64,000 nucleotides of DNA from Formosa sp. L2A11 (GTDB lineage Bacteria; Bacteroidota; Bacteroidia; Flavobacteriales; Flavobacteriaceae). The notes below the pieces were generated by a model. The model worked only from the letters and a program-made list of their open reading frames with translations. It was not told the origin of the DNA and searched no databases. Where the stretch lies: the NCBI RefSeq assembly GCF_009796865.1, contig NZ_CP047028.1:434001-498000 (forward strand), written 5' to 3'. A program made the position numbers and the translations under genes. Positions 17,514-26,850 of the stretch are shown here, in pieces (within the stretch, counting starts at the first letter, position 1; each line of letters opens with the position of its first letter).

Positions 17514-18295
17514 ACAAGATCGTTTTTAATTAATTCTTTAAGCTCTACAATAGATTCAAACATTATAAATTCGCCACTTTTAAAATAAGAAATCTGTCCT
17601 GTTTCTTCACTAACAACAAGTGCTAAAGCATCTGTTTTTTCGCAAACACCAACTGCAGCTCTATGTCTTAAACCGAAACGCTGAGGCAAGTTTTTTTCAT
17701 TATTAACAGGAAGAATGACACGGGTTGCTTTTATAATATTGTTAGCAATAATGATAGCACCATCGTGCAACGGACTATTTTTAAAGAAGATACTTTCTAT
17801 AATAGGTTCTGTTACTGTAATATTCATTTCGTCTCCTGTTTGCCCCAAGAAATCTAGATTATTATTACGTTCAAAAACAATTAAAGCACCTGTATTTGTA
17901 GACGCCATTTTTGTACATGCCGAAAGAATAGCATCTATATTTGTATTATTGCTACTCTCTGTTTGAAGAAATTTTAACTGCTTAAATAAATGTGCACTTT
18001 TACTAAAGTTTGTAGATCCAATCATTAATAAAAACTTACGGAGTTCTTGCTGAAAAACAACAATTAAAGCAAACATACCTACGCTTATAAAACCACCTAG
18101 AATGTTACTTAACAATTGCATGTGCAAGGCTTCTGTAACCTTCCAAATAATGTAAATAATAACAATACCTATAAAAATATTAATAGCCACCGTTCCTTTT
18201 ACTAATTTGTAAACATAGTAAAGTAATAAGGCTACTAAAAAGACATCGATAATGTCTATTAATGTAAATTTTAAAAGGTCTCTAAAGATTTCCAA
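17510..18295 (-). CDS. cdaA: Diadenylate cyclase CdaA
   Basis: 261 aa. Three membrane helices (about 12-30, 36-54 and 62-82) are followed by a DisA_N cyclase domain with the two catalytic motifs DGAI (in NSPLHDGAIIIAN) and RHRAA (in GLRHRAAVGVCEKTDALALV). Makes cyclic di-AMP from two ATP at the membrane, controlling K+ and turgor. Third gene of a minus-strand unit after folP and a lipoprotein gene, 35 bp from the latter; folP-cdaA linkage is common in Bacteroidota. The CdaR partner typical of Firmicutes is absent. Confidence 0.95.
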   Translation of the reverse strand: MEIFRDLLKFTLIDIIDVFLVALLLYYVYKLVKGTVAINIFIGIVIIYIIWKVTEALHMQLLSNILGGFISVGMFALIVVFQQELRKFLLMIGSTNFSKSAHLFKQLKFLQTESSNNTNIDAILSACTKMASTNTGALIVFERNNNLDFLGQTGDEMNITVTEPIIESIFFKNSPLHDGAIIIANNIIKATRVILPVNNEKNLPQRFGLRHRAAVGVCEKTDALALVVSEETGQISYFKSGEFIMFESIVELKELIKNDLV

Positions 18296-18330
18296 AGGAC
18301 TATTTTTTTTATAAATGTAACAATCTGTGA

Positions 18331-18975
18331 CTAATATATAAATTCGGTTGTATGAATTAACACCTGCGGATTTTTAACCGTTAAAAGTAAATCTTTTATG
18401 TGTAAATACTCTTGAAAAGTTAATTGATTTTCAAAATTCAAAACAAATACATGACGCTCGTTTGGCATACTATTTAAATGCGCAACAAAGTCTTCAATAG
18501 TATAAGTAGCTCCTAAAAACGAGACTCCTGTCTTACTAAATATTAATACTTCTGCTTGATCTTCTAATGTTTTTAAATACGCATTAACCTTAGTTTTTAA
18601 GTCGTAATTTACGTGTGTAAATTCAACAAAACATAATGATTTCACCTCCGGATTAAAGGCTGTAAAATAGTTCTCTACACCTTTTTTCTTATGCGATGCA
18701 TTTCGTTTTTTCTTCTGTAACGCCATTAAAACGGGAATAGCCTGTTTTAAGGTTAATCTATTATCTACATTTACCAGCCAATTGGTTGTGCTAATTAAAT
18801 TTTGTTTATTTAACTCTACACTATCTTCTGCTTTTGTATTGTAAAATATATACGCCGGAGACACATCTAAAACTTCTGTGATTTTAGAATGTTCTATTTC
18901 TGGTAATTTTAATTCTTTATCGTTACTGCAAGACAAACACAGCAGCAAAAGCATTATTAAAGACAATTGTTTCAT
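18331..18975 (-). CDS. Lipoprotein of unknown function between folP and cdaA
   Basis: 214 aa. Signal MKQLSLIMLLLLCLSC with the lipobox LCLSC (Cys16). The mature part is mixed alpha/beta with no family I recognise; it has a lysine patch (KKKRNASHKKKG, about 88-99) and a conserved-looking end (LLTVKNPQVLIHTTEFIY). It starts 1 bp after the folP stop, so translation is coupled. Its place before cdaA suggests an envelope function or a periplasmic sensor for the cyclase, but that is only context. Confidence 0.7.
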   Translation of the reverse strand: MKQLSLIMLLLLCLSCSNDKELKLPEIEHSKITEVLDVSPAYIFYNTKAEDSVELNKQNLISTTNWLVNVDNRLTLKQAIPVLMALQKKKRNASHKKKGVENYFTAFNPEVKSLCFVEFTHVNYDLKTKVNAYLKTLEDQAEVLIFSKTGVSFLGATYTIEDFVAHLNSMPNERHVFVLNFENQLTFQEYLHIKDLLLTVKNPQVLIHTTEFIY

Positions 18976-18976
18976 A

Positions 18977-19807
18977 CTATTTTTTTAAAGCGTTTATAAG
19001 TGTAATACATTCCATAGCTTCTTTAACATCGTGCACTCTTAAAATAGAAGCTCCTTTTTCAAGGCAAATGGTATTAATTACTGTTGTACCATTTAAAGCC
19101 TCTTGTGGTGTATTATCTAAGGTTTTATAAATCATAGATTTTCTTGAAGCCCCAACTAATACTGGTAAATCTGTAATATTTAAAAGTTCTAATTTATTTA
19201 ATAACTCAAAATTTTGCTGCAATGTTTTAGAAAATCCAAAACCAGGATCTACAATAATGTCTATTATTCCGTGCTGTCTTGCCAAAGCAATCCGTTCGGA
19301 AAAATAAAACAACATATCTTTTATTAAATCGGAATAATTGGTGTGCTGCTGCATGGTTTGTGGCGTTCCCAACATATGCATCATAATATATGGCACTTTT
19401 AATTTACCAACAGTTTCTAACATTAACGGATCTAATTGCCCTGCAGAAATATCGTTAATAATCGCTGCTCCAGCTTCAATACAAGATTTAGCGACATTGC
19501 TTCTAAACGTATCTACAGATAATATTAAATCTGGAAACGTTTTAATAAGCAAGGTTACAACAGGCAAAATACGAGCCAACTCTTCAGACGCACTAACATG
19601 ATCTGCATTGGGTCTAGAACTATAAGCACCAACATCTATAAAAGAGGCTCCTGCGTGCAGCATAGATTGGACCCACGTTATAATATCACTTTCGTTTTTA
19701 TAGCTTCCGCCATCGTAAAAAGAGTCTGGTGTTAGGTTTAAAATCCCCATCACACTTGGAGAAGATATATCGATAAGTTGACCTTTACAATTTATTGTTT
19801 TATTCAA
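18977..19807 (-). CDS. folP: Dihydropteroate synthase
   Basis: 276 aa. All signature segments are present: MGILNLTPDSFYDGG (pterin loop 1), FIDVGAYSSRPNAD (loop 2), ILSVDTFRSNVA, GAAIINDISAGQLDP, YIMMHMLGTPQTMQ, DIIVDPGFGFSKTLQQNFEL and VLVGASRKSMIYK. Condenses pABA with dihydropterin pyrophosphate; the sulfonamide target. First gene of the folP - lipoprotein - cdaA unit. The loop-2 residues look wild type (DVGxYSSRP), so no sulfonamide-resistance insertion is evident. Confidence 0.97.
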   Translation of the reverse strand: MNKTINCKGQLIDISSPSVMGILNLTPDSFYDGGSYKNESDIITWVQSMLHAGASFIDVGAYSSRPNADHVSASEELARILPVVTLLIKTFPDLILSVDTFRSNVAKSCIEAGAAIINDISAGQLDPLMLETVGKLKVPYIMMHMLGTPQTMQQHTNYSDLIKDMLFYFSERIALARQHGIIDIIVDPGFGFSKTLQQNFELLNKLELLNITDLPVLVGASRKSMIYKTLDNTPQEALNGTTVINTICLEKGASILRVHDVKEAMECITLINALKK

Positions 19808-19881
19808 AACAGATATAGAAATGTTTAAAGTTTGTTATTCCATTAAATTATGCGAAATTTACGGAAAATTCGATTCAATTT

Positions 19882-20421
19882 ATGCAAGATACCTCAAAAC
19901 AATACGACGCTGTAATAAACATTTGTAGAAACTTGTTTGTCAACAAGATGCAAGATTACGGTTGCGCTTGGCGTATTTTAAGACTTCCATCGTTAACAGA
20001 TCAGGTTTTTATAAAAGCACAACGTATACGAGGTTTACAGGAAAATGAAGTTAGAAAAATTGATGAAGGTGAAGTTTCAGAATTTATTGGCATTATTAAT
20101 TACTGCATTATGGCTTTAATTCAATTAGAAAAAGGAGTAGCCACACAACCGGATTTAAGCACTGTTGAAGCTTCAGAACTTTACGATAATATTATTGAAA
20201 AAACCAAGCAGTTAATGATGGATAAAAACCATGATTATGGAGAAGCTTGGCGAGATATGCGTGTAAGTTCTTTAACAGATTTAATTCTTCAAAAATTACT
20301 TCGTGTTAAACAAATAGAAGACAATAAAGGAAAAACCTTAGTAAGCGAAGGTATAGATGCAAATTACCAAGACATGATTAACTATTCTGTATTTGCATTA
20401 ATTCATTTAAATGCAGAATAA
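19882..20421 (+). CDS. DUF1599 protein (nucleotide modification associated domain 1), two repeats
   Basis: 179 aa made of two similar halves. Residues 1-88 contain NKMQDYGCAWRILRLPSLTDQ and residues 95-179 contain DKNHDYGEAWRDMRVSSLTD; each half ends in a helix with NYC/SIMALIQL or NYSVFALIHL. This duplicated form is usual in Bacteroidota. The domain was named for association with modified-nucleotide phage systems, but the chromosomal Bacteroidota copies lie among folate and housekeeping genes. Reaction unknown. Confidence 0.9.
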   Translation: MQDTSKQYDAVINICRNLFVNKMQDYGCAWRILRLPSLTDQVFIKAQRIRGLQENEVRKIDEGEVSEFIGIINYCIMALIQLEKGVATQPDLSTVEASELYDNIIEKTKQLMMDKNHDYGEAWRDMRVSSLTDLILQKLLRVKQIEDNKGKTLVSEGIDANYQDMINYSVFALIHLNAE

Positions 20422-20462
20422 ATAAAAACAATTAAGCGTACAAAAAAGAACATCCCTAATTC

Positions 20463-21569
20463 ATGAAAAAAATAGTAAGTGTAAGCAGAATTTTAGTTGG
20501 TGTATTATTCATCATTTCAGGTTTAATTAAACTGAACGATCCCATTGGATTTTCAATAAAATTAGAAGAATATTTTAGCGCAGCTGTGCTTAATCTTACC
20601 TTTTTAGAGCCTTACGCTTTAGTTATTTCTATTTTAGTTGTTGTTTTTGAAGTTCTTCTAGGAATCTTTTTACTTATAGGCTACAAACCTAAATTTACCG
20701 TTTGGAGCTTACTCCTCATGATTGTGTTTTTTACGTTCCTAACCTTCTACTCTGCTTATTTTAACAAAGTAACCGACTGTGGTTGTTTTGGAGACGCTAT
20801 AAAGCTTACGCCTTGGCAAACGTTCTCTAAAGATGTTGTGCTCTCAATATTAATCTTAATTATATTTTCCGGAATCCGTTTTATAAAACCTGTATTTAGT
20901 AATTTTCAAACTACAATATTTGCTTTATTTGGATTTATAGGCTGCTTAAGCTTTGGCTACCAAGTGCTTATGCACTTACCTGTAGTAGATTTTAGACCTT
21001 ATAATGTTGGTGCTAATTTATGGGATAATATGAATGTTCCTGAAAACGCTCCAAAAGCCGACATAGATTATATGTGGAAATTTAATGTTAACGGCAAAGA
21101 AGAAATTATAACTACAAAAGGCGCCTACCCAACTGTAGATGGTACTTTTATTAGCGTAGACACAGATATTATAGATCCCGGTTATGTTGCACCAATACAC
21201 GATTTCTCTATGGAACGTAATGGTGAAGATATTACTGAAGATGTTTTACACGACGACCACGTGGTTTTATTAGTTGCTTACAACTTAGAAAAATCTGAAA
21301 AACCAGGATTACAAGCTATAAAAAACGCATCAGACAAAGCCATTAAAAACGGCTATAGAGTTATTGGATTAACAGCGTCTGGGCACGACATACAAGAGAA
21401 ACTAAAAAAAGAATTTCATTTTAACTTCGACTTTTACTTCTCAGACGAAACTGCTTTAAAAACCATAGTACGCTCCAACCCCGGAATTCTAATCTTAGAA
21501 AAAGGTACGGTAATACAAAAAGTACATTGGAACGATGTGGACGATTTAAACCTAATTAAAGTGAATTAA
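20463..21569 (+). CDS. DoxX/MauE-like membrane protein with C-terminal thioredoxin-like region
   Basis: 368 aa. Residues 1-170 hold four or five membrane helices of the DoxX/MauE type, beginning VSRILVGVLFIISGLIKLND and containing a conserved cysteine motif VTDCGCFGDAIKLTPWQTF. Residues from about 240 resemble a thioredoxin-like fold (HVVLLVAYNLEKSEKPGLQA) but without CxxC. The type is common in Bacteroidota (BT_3928 family) and probably has a redox role at the inner membrane. It lies in a plus-strand run DUF1599 - this gene - ABC permease - tpiA, with gaps of 41, 10 and 21 bp. Confidence 0.85.
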   Translation: MKKIVSVSRILVGVLFIISGLIKLNDPIGFSIKLEEYFSAAVLNLTFLEPYALVISILVVVFEVLLGIFLLIGYKPKFTVWSLLLMIVFFTFLTFYSAYFNKVTDCGCFGDAIKLTPWQTFSKDVVLSILILIIFSGIRFIKPVFSNFQTTIFALFGFIGCLSFGYQVLMHLPVVDFRPYNVGANLWDNMNVPENAPKADIDYMWKFNVNGKEEIITTKGAYPTVDGTFISVDTDIIDPGYVAPIHDFSMERNGEDITEDVLHDDHVVLLVAYNLEKSEKPGLQAIKNASDKAIKNGYRVIGLTASGHDIQEKLKKEFHFNFDFYFSDETALKTIVRSNPGILILEKGTVIQKVHWNDVDDLNLIKVN

Positions 21570-21579
21570 TCTAGACGCT

Positions 21580-22656
21580 GTGTTAAACTACATTTTAAAT
21601 AAATTATTTTATGCATTACTCACATTGTTTGGGGTAGTTACAGTTATCTTTTTTTTATTCAATGTTTTACCTGGAGATCCCGCACAAATGATGTTGGGGC
21701 AAAATGAAGACAGTGCACAATTAGCCATTATTAAACAAAAATATGGCTTCGACAAACCACTTACTGTTCAGTTTGGCTATTATGTAAACGATTTATCTCC
21801 ATTCTCTTTTCACTCTACAAATCCAAAAGATTATACTTTTTTAAGACAAGGAAAATATAACGCCGCTTCATTATTTAAAATAGGCGAAACTCAAGTGGTA
21901 TTAAAACTGCCATATTTACGAGAATCCTTCACTAAACAAGGTAAAAAAGTAAGTAGTGTTTTAGCAGAAACCTTACCAAACACTTTTGTTTTAGCAGTCT
22001 CTGCTATTATTATTGCTATTATTATTGGCGTAATTCTGGGTATTGTTTCAGCCTTATATAAAGATACCTTTTTAGATAAAAGCATACAATTTTTAAGCAC
22101 TATTGGTATGAGTGTCCCTTCTTTTTTTAGTGCTATTTTATTTGCTTGGATTTTTGGTTATCTGCTTCATAAATACACCCATTTAGAAATGACAGGGAGT
22201 TTATATGAGCTAGACGATTTTGGAGAAGCGATGCATATTAAATGGAAAAACTTAATACTTCCTGCTTTGGTTTTAGGAATTCGCCCTTTAGCAGTTGTTA
22301 TTCAGCTTATGCGAAACTCGTTGTTAGAAGTCTTTAATCAAGATTTTATTAGAACCGCAAGAGCAAAAGGATTAACAGAATTTCAGATTATAAAAAAACA
22401 CGCCGTAAAGAATGCATTAAACCCCGTTGTAACTGCAATTTCGGGTTGGTTCGCCTCTATGCTTGCTGGAGCGGTGTTTGTAGAATACGTCTTCGGATGG
22501 AATGGTTTAGGAAAAGAAATTGTAAACGCGTTAAACACGTTAGATTTGCCCGTTATTATGGGTTCTGTGTTAATTATAGCGCTTTTATTCATAATAATCA
22601 ATATTTTTGTAGATATCATTTACGCTTGGTTAGACCCCAAGGTAAAACTTCAATAA
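21580..22656 (+). CDS. Peptide/dipeptide-type ABC transporter permease (DppB-like)
   Basis: 358 aa from a GTG start at 21580, 10 bp after the previous stop; no ATG fits. The N-terminus MLNYILNKLFYALLTLFGVV and LPGDPAQMMLG are typical of the DppB/OppB group; after a periplasmic insert, the BPD_transp_1 domain has the EAA loop NQDFIRTARAKGLTEFQIIK. No matching DppC, ATPase or binding-protein gene is nearby, so it works with subunits encoded elsewhere, which is usual in Flavobacteriia. Confidence 0.92.
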   Translation: MLNYILNKLFYALLTLFGVVTVIFFLFNVLPGDPAQMMLGQNEDSAQLAIIKQKYGFDKPLTVQFGYYVNDLSPFSFHSTNPKDYTFLRQGKYNAASLFKIGETQVVLKLPYLRESFTKQGKKVSSVLAETLPNTFVLAVSAIIIAIIIGVILGIVSALYKDTFLDKSIQFLSTIGMSVPSFFSAILFAWIFGYLLHKYTHLEMTGSLYELDDFGEAMHIKWKNLILPALVLGIRPLAVVIQLMRNSLLEVFNQDFIRTARAKGLTEFQIIKKHAVKNALNPVVTAISGWFASMLAGAVFVEYVFGWNGLGKEIVNALNTLDLPVIMGSVLIIALLFIIINIFVDIIYAWLDPKVKLQ

Positions 22657-22677
22657 TTTATTAATACAAACAAAACT

Positions 22678-23427
22678 ATGAGAAAGAACATCGTTGCAGG
22701 AAATTGGAAAATGAACAATGATTTATCACAAACTGAAACATTGTTAACCGCACTAAAAAACAAAACAATAACATCTAATGCAGAGGTTATGGTAGCACCT
22801 ACTTTTACAAACCTATGGTCTGCTTATAATTCGTTAAAAGATAATGTTATTGAAGTTGTTGCTCAAAACATGCATTTTGCAGAAAATGGAGCTTATACTG
22901 GAGAAATTAGCGCGAGTATGTTAAAAAGTGTAGGTATTAAAACTGTAATTTTAGGCCATAGTGAACGTCGTGCTTATTTTAACGAAACAGACGCATCTTT
23001 AGCTAAAAAAGTAGATGCAGCATTAGCTAACGATATGCGTATTATTTTCTGTTTTGGAGAAGAATTAGCAGACAGAAAATCTAAAAACCACGAAACAGTT
23101 GTTGGTAGTCAAATTAAAAATGCATTATTTCATTTAGACGCAGCTGCTTTTAAAAACATTGTTTTAGCTTACGAACCTATTTGGGCTATTGGAACCGGAG
23201 AAACAGCTAGTCCAGAACAAGCACAAGACATGCATGCTTTTATTAGAAAAACATTAGCAGATAAATACGGAGCAGAAGTTGCAGACAACGTTTCTATTTT
23301 ATACGGAGGAAGTGTAAAACCAGCAAACGCTCAAGAAATTTTCTCTAAACCAGATGTAGACGGTGGTTTAATTGGAGGAGCTGCATTAAACGCAGACGAT
23401 TTCTTTGCCATTGTAAATGCGTTCTAA
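22678..23427 (+). CDS. tpiA: Triosephosphate isomerase
   Basis: 249 aa, full length. Substrate Lys in GNWKMN (residues 6-11), catalytic His in ILGHSERRAYF, catalytic Glu in AYEPIWAIGTGETASPEQ, phosphate loop YGGSVKPANA and GGLIGGAAL. Interconverts DHAP and glyceraldehyde-3-phosphate in glycolysis. 21 bp after the ABC permease gene, followed by a strong terminator. Confidence 0.98.
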   Translation: MRKNIVAGNWKMNNDLSQTETLLTALKNKTITSNAEVMVAPTFTNLWSAYNSLKDNVIEVVAQNMHFAENGAYTGEISASMLKSVGIKTVILGHSERRAYFNETDASLAKKVDAALANDMRIIFCFGEELADRKSKNHETVVGSQIKNALFHLDAAAFKNIVLAYEPIWAIGTGETASPEQAQDMHAFIRKTLADKYGAEVADNVSILYGGSVKPANAQEIFSKPDVDGGLIGGAALNADDFFAIVNAF

Positions 23428-23447
23428 AAAACAAAATACATTACAAC

Positions 23448-23480
23448 AAAAGGCTGCCTTAATAATTAAGACAGCCTTTT
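23448..23480 (+). terminator. tpiA terminator
   Basis: AAAAGGCTG..CTTAA pairs with TTAAG..CAGCCTTTT, with one mismatch. Confidence 0.85.
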
Positions 23481-23770
23481 CTATTTTAAATTCCTATCAA
23501 TAATTACAACCCTATTCTAAGTATAAGTATTCCGCTCTAAGACATACAGCACGCTTAAATACAACTTCCAAACAAAACTTCGCTATACCATTACCAAAAC
23601 ACCAATATAACAACGTAGCAAGCCTAAAAACACATTGTCTATATTTATTTTTAGAAGCAAGCCCCAACGTGAACAATACAAGTACACACTAATTTTATTT
23701 AAGCACTCTAATTTTACAACTAAAACCATACTATATGCGTAATACTTAGTAAATTTGACAAAAAAAATAA
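23481..23770. other. tpiA-prmA intergenic region (290 bp)
   Basis: AT-rich with no gene recognised. The only signal is TAAATTTG at 23750-23757, a candidate -7 box 13 bp before the prmA ATG, which would give a very short leader; no TTG at the expected -33 distance. Confidence 0.4.
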
Positions 23771-24604
23771 ATGGCAGAAATATATATAGGATACGATTTT
23801 AAAGTAACCCCTTTACAACCAGGAGTAGAAATATTAATTGCTGAACTTGGTTATGCTGGATTCGAGAGTTTTGTAGAAACAGAAACAGGAGCAACAGCAT
23901 ATGTACAAAAAGAAGAATGGAACGAAAACATTCTTGAAGACATACAAATTCTTGAGTCTGATGAATTTGAAATCTCTTATACCTTCGAAGAAATTAAACA
24001 AACCAACTGGAATGAAGAATGGGAAAAGAACTTTAATCCTATTGTTGTAGATGATGTTTGTGCTGTACGAGCACCATTTCATGATAAATTCGATACAGAA
24101 TACGACATTATTATAGAACCAAAAATGAGTTTTGGAACCGGACATCATGAAACAACACACATGATGATTCAGCATATCTTAAAAACCGATTTTAAAGGTA
24201 AATCTGTTTTAGATATGGGCTGCGGAACTGGAGTTTTAGCTATTCTAGCAGAAATGAGAGGTGCAAAAACTTTAGATGCTATAGATATAGATAATTGGTG
24301 CTACCTAAATAGTATTGAAAACGTAGAGCGCAATCACTGTAAAAACATAACCGTTTACGAAGGTGACGCGAGTTTATTAGCAGGAAAAACCTACGATATT
24401 ATTATTGCTAACATTAACAGAAACATATTATTAAACGATATAAAAACCTACGCATCTTGTTTAAATGCAAATGGGGCATTATTTTTAAGCGGATTTTATA
24501 ATGACGATATTCCTATAATAGAAGAAGAATGTTCTAAACATATGTTAAAACTAAGCGAAAAAATAGAACGAAATAAATGGGTTGCTCTAAAATTTTTAAA
24601 TTAG
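23771..24604 (+). CDS. prmA: Ribosomal protein L11 methyltransferase
   Basis: 277 aa. N-terminal substrate domain (1-110) with KQTNWNEEWEKNFNP, then the class I methyltransferase with PKMSFGTGHHETTHMM (PrmA signature), SAM motif VLDMGCGTGVLAILAEM and NINRNILLNDI. Trimethylates L11. Followed 17 bp later by clpS. Confidence 0.97.
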   Translation: MAEIYIGYDFKVTPLQPGVEILIAELGYAGFESFVETETGATAYVQKEEWNENILEDIQILESDEFEISYTFEEIKQTNWNEEWEKNFNPIVVDDVCAVRAPFHDKFDTEYDIIIEPKMSFGTGHHETTHMMIQHILKTDFKGKSVLDMGCGTGVLAILAEMRGAKTLDAIDIDNWCYLNSIENVERNHCKNITVYEGDASLLAGKTYDIIIANINRNILLNDIKTYASCLNANGALFLSGFYNDDIPIIEEECSKHMLKLSEKIERNKWVALKFLN

Positions 24605-24621
24605 CAAAAAAGTAAAAAAAA

Positions 24622-24897
24622 ATGAGCACTAAGGAAGAAGTATTAGAAGAGGTTCTCGTTGAAACCGAATCTAAAAATGAAAATGAAATTGTACTGTATA
24701 ATGACGATGTAAATTCCTTCGATCATGTTATAGAGACCTTAATTGCTGTTTGCGGGCACACATCTGAACAAGCAGAACAATGTTCTATAATTGTACACTA
24801 CAAAGGAAAATGCACTGTTAAAACAGGAGCTTATAAAGATTTAGAGCCACAATGTTCTAAATTATTAGAAGCCGGTTTAAGTGCAGAGATTGTATAA
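24622..24897 (+). CDS. clpS: ATP-dependent Clp protease adaptor ClpS
   Basis: 91 aa. The core NEIVLYNDDVNSFDHVIETL holds the conserved NDD..T/S-F-x-VI N-degron pocket, followed by TSEQAEQCSIIVHYKGKCTV and KTGAYKDLEPQCSKLLEAGL. Delivers N-end-rule substrates to ClpA/ClpC. The prmA-clpS pair is conserved in Flavobacteriia. Confidence 0.96.
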   Translation: MSTKEEVLEEVLVETESKNENEIVLYNDDVNSFDHVIETLIAVCGHTSEQAEQCSIIVHYKGKCTVKTGAYKDLEPQCSKLLEAGLSAEIV

Positions 24898-25008
24898 CAC
24901 AACATTGAATTAAACTGATTTTCAAACCGTTAAAATACGTTTGTTTTCACTTTAATTAATTTATCTCTTTAAGACTATTATTTAAGTTTAAAAAAAGTTT
25001 AAAAATGT

Positions 25009-25039
25009 TTGGTTAACACCAATAAAGCTCATATATTTG
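25009..25039 (+). promoter_or_regulatory. tRNA-Arg promoter
   Basis: TTG at 25009-25011, 20-bp spacer, TATATTTG at 25032-25039, 14 bp before the mature tRNA. A/T tracts lie upstream. A near-consensus strong promoter. Confidence 0.8.
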
Positions 25040-25053
25040 CACCCACAAAAAAG

Positions 25054-25127
25054 GGCCTCGTGGCGCAACTGAATAGCGCACTTGATTACGGCTCAAGAGG
25101 TTACTGGTTTGAATCCAGTCGAGGTCA
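25054..25127 (+). tRNA. tRNA-Arg (anticodon ACG)
   Basis: 74 nt. Acceptor GGCCTCG/CGAGGTC with one G-U pair; anticodon stem CTTGA/TCAAG around the loop TTACGGC (anticodon ACG); T arm ACTGG TTTGAAT CCAGT; discriminator A at 25127. CCA is not encoded. The A34 is expected to be edited to inosine. Confidence 0.95.
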
Positions 25128-25136
25128 CATAGTATT

Positions 25137-25170
25137 AAAAAGGGTTTCAATTTCTTGAAACCCTTTTTTT
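25137..25170. terminator. tRNA-Arg terminator
   Basis: AAAAGGGTTTCAA pairs with TTGAAACCCTTTT around TTTC, followed by further T. Confidence 0.9.
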
Positions 25171-25255
25171 ATGCCTTTTATTCTCGCTATTTGAACGCTT
25201 TCAGAAAATTAAATATTAATAACTTACTAAATCAATTTATATATGTCCCTAATTA

Positions 25256-26449
25256 TTAAAATTGACTCTTTTTAGCTTGCACCATAACAAGTTCTCCTTT
25301 CGTATTTATGTAACCATAAATATATTTTTTATTCTCATCACGTAATCTAACACGTGCTAAACCTGAATTAAATTTGCCAATATAAGTAAAGTCTGTTTTT
25401 GTTATTTCGCCTGTATCTAAATTTAAAATAGATTTATTAAGAGAGTTTGGACTAGTTAACACCATAATTGTTCCACCTTCAATCAAGCTATGGTTATAAT
25501 AATCCGATGGTACTGAATAGGGCTTAAAAGCACCCAGATCATACAATATTTTCCCTGTATTATCAATTACTCTATATCCATTATTAATTTTTCCATCAAC
25601 ACTTTTAATAACATAAATTCTTACTACAGCCCTATTGTTCTCAAAATTATATGCATTGATATACTCAACATCAATTGCAACATTGTTAGCCTTGTCTATA
25701 TACCCAAATTTTTTATCTGTACTTTGCACTACAGCTAGACCATTATTAAATGGACCAGGAGCATTGGTATAATTAAAATCGATTACAATTTTTCCTTTCT
25801 CATCAATAAAACCCCATTTATTCTTCCCTTCGCTTTCTATAAATTTAGTTGCTCTAATTAATCCATCGTCGTCAGGCTTTACAACTTCATTATAAATATA
25901 TTCTGTTTCTTCTTTTGTATCTAGAAACACTAACTTATAAAGCACAGGTGATTTTAGATTAGAAATAGCCATAATATTATTAGAGATAGGGTTAATAGCA
26001 AATTTATAATTACCAGGTAATGTAAAAACAGCTTCTCCTTTCTCATTTATAACCTCGGTCTCTAATTTCTCACCCTTTTTTAAAGCCCAGGAATCTCTAG
26101 AATCTAACTTCAAAAAAAGATCATTTTTAACTATTATTTTATTGTCTTTCGGCTCTATTACAACTTCACCTGCAACATTTTTCACCCCTTCATTCTTATA
26201 ATCTTCTTGAATTACATAGAAACCATTTTTTTGCATTTTCACATACCTTGACCCTGATTCTTTTTTTAACTTAAAATCCCCTATGTCTATATTTTGACCA
26301 AGAGAATCTATAAAACTAACTTTAGAACCATTCTTAACAATAGCATAACCGTTGCTAAAGTCGCCTAATTCGTCGTAAAACAACTTTGTTTGACTTATAC
26401 ACGAGAATGATAACAACAAAAGAGTAATTAGTAGAATTCTATTTTTCAT
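25256..26449 (-). CDS. Exported WG-repeat protein
   Basis: 397 aa with a signal segment MKNRILLITLLLLSFSCISQ (possible lipobox SFSC, or signal peptidase I cleavage near SQ). The body is a run of degenerate WG repeats: clear copies are NKWGFIDEKGKIVIDFNY, KKFGYIDKANNVAIDVEY and KYIYGYINTKGELVMVQ, with pairs such as FNNGLAVVQ and FNSGLARVR between them. WG repeats form beta-rich surfaces and are common in exported proteins; function unknown. Single gene. Confidence 0.88.
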   Translation of the reverse strand: MKNRILLITLLLLSFSCISQTKLFYDELGDFSNGYAIVKNGSKVSFIDSLGQNIDIGDFKLKKESGSRYVKMQKNGFYVIQEDYKNEGVKNVAGEVVIEPKDNKIIVKNDLFLKLDSRDSWALKKGEKLETEVINEKGEAVFTLPGNYKFAINPISNNIMAISNLKSPVLYKLVFLDTKEETEYIYNEVVKPDDDGLIRATKFIESEGKNKWGFIDEKGKIVIDFNYTNAPGPFNNGLAVVQSTDKKFGYIDKANNVAIDVEYINAYNFENNRAVVRIYVIKSVDGKINNGYRVIDNTGKILYDLGAFKPYSVPSDYYNHSLIEGGTIMVLTSPNSLNKSILNLDTGEITKTDFTYIGKFNSGLARVRLRDENKKYIYGYINTKGELVMVQAKKSQF

Positions 26450-26850
26450 ATTCTAACATATTTAGCTTAAAAGTTTAATTCAATAAATATAAATGATTGA
26501 CAAACAATAAATTGAATATAAAGAAGAAAATTAAATCTTAAAAAACAATTCTATATTTTATATCAAAGTTGTTTTTAACAGAAAGCATAATTTATACAGG
26601 GGTTTAGAGAGGATTGCACATACTAACAGTACTTGACAAATTGTTAATATAATTGAATAAATATCAGACACATAAACGCTCTAAAACATTTTATCAAAAA
26701 AGAGAACAACTATTATTTAATCAAAAGATAGAATTATTACTAACTACAGAGATCTAAAAAAAACCAACAAACCCTCTATTCTATTTATATTTATATTTAC
26801 TAAATTAGATACTTAATAAACCTACTCCATGCAAATACATTCGTAACTCT
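26450..26850. other. Divergent intergenic region (401 bp)
   Basis: Between the WG-repeat gene (minus) and an unknown membrane protein (plus). Very AT-rich, with several TTATATTTATATTT-like tracts near 26780-26805. No gene, RNA or convincing promoter pair recognised. Confidence 0.35.

Noticed and set aside
14437-19807. Horizontal transfer of this block
   Set aside because: Ordinary core genes with uniform composition and conserved order.
24936-24943. TACGTTTG as a promoter
   Set aside because: No -33 TTG at the right distance and no gene start follows before the tRNA, which has its own better promoter.
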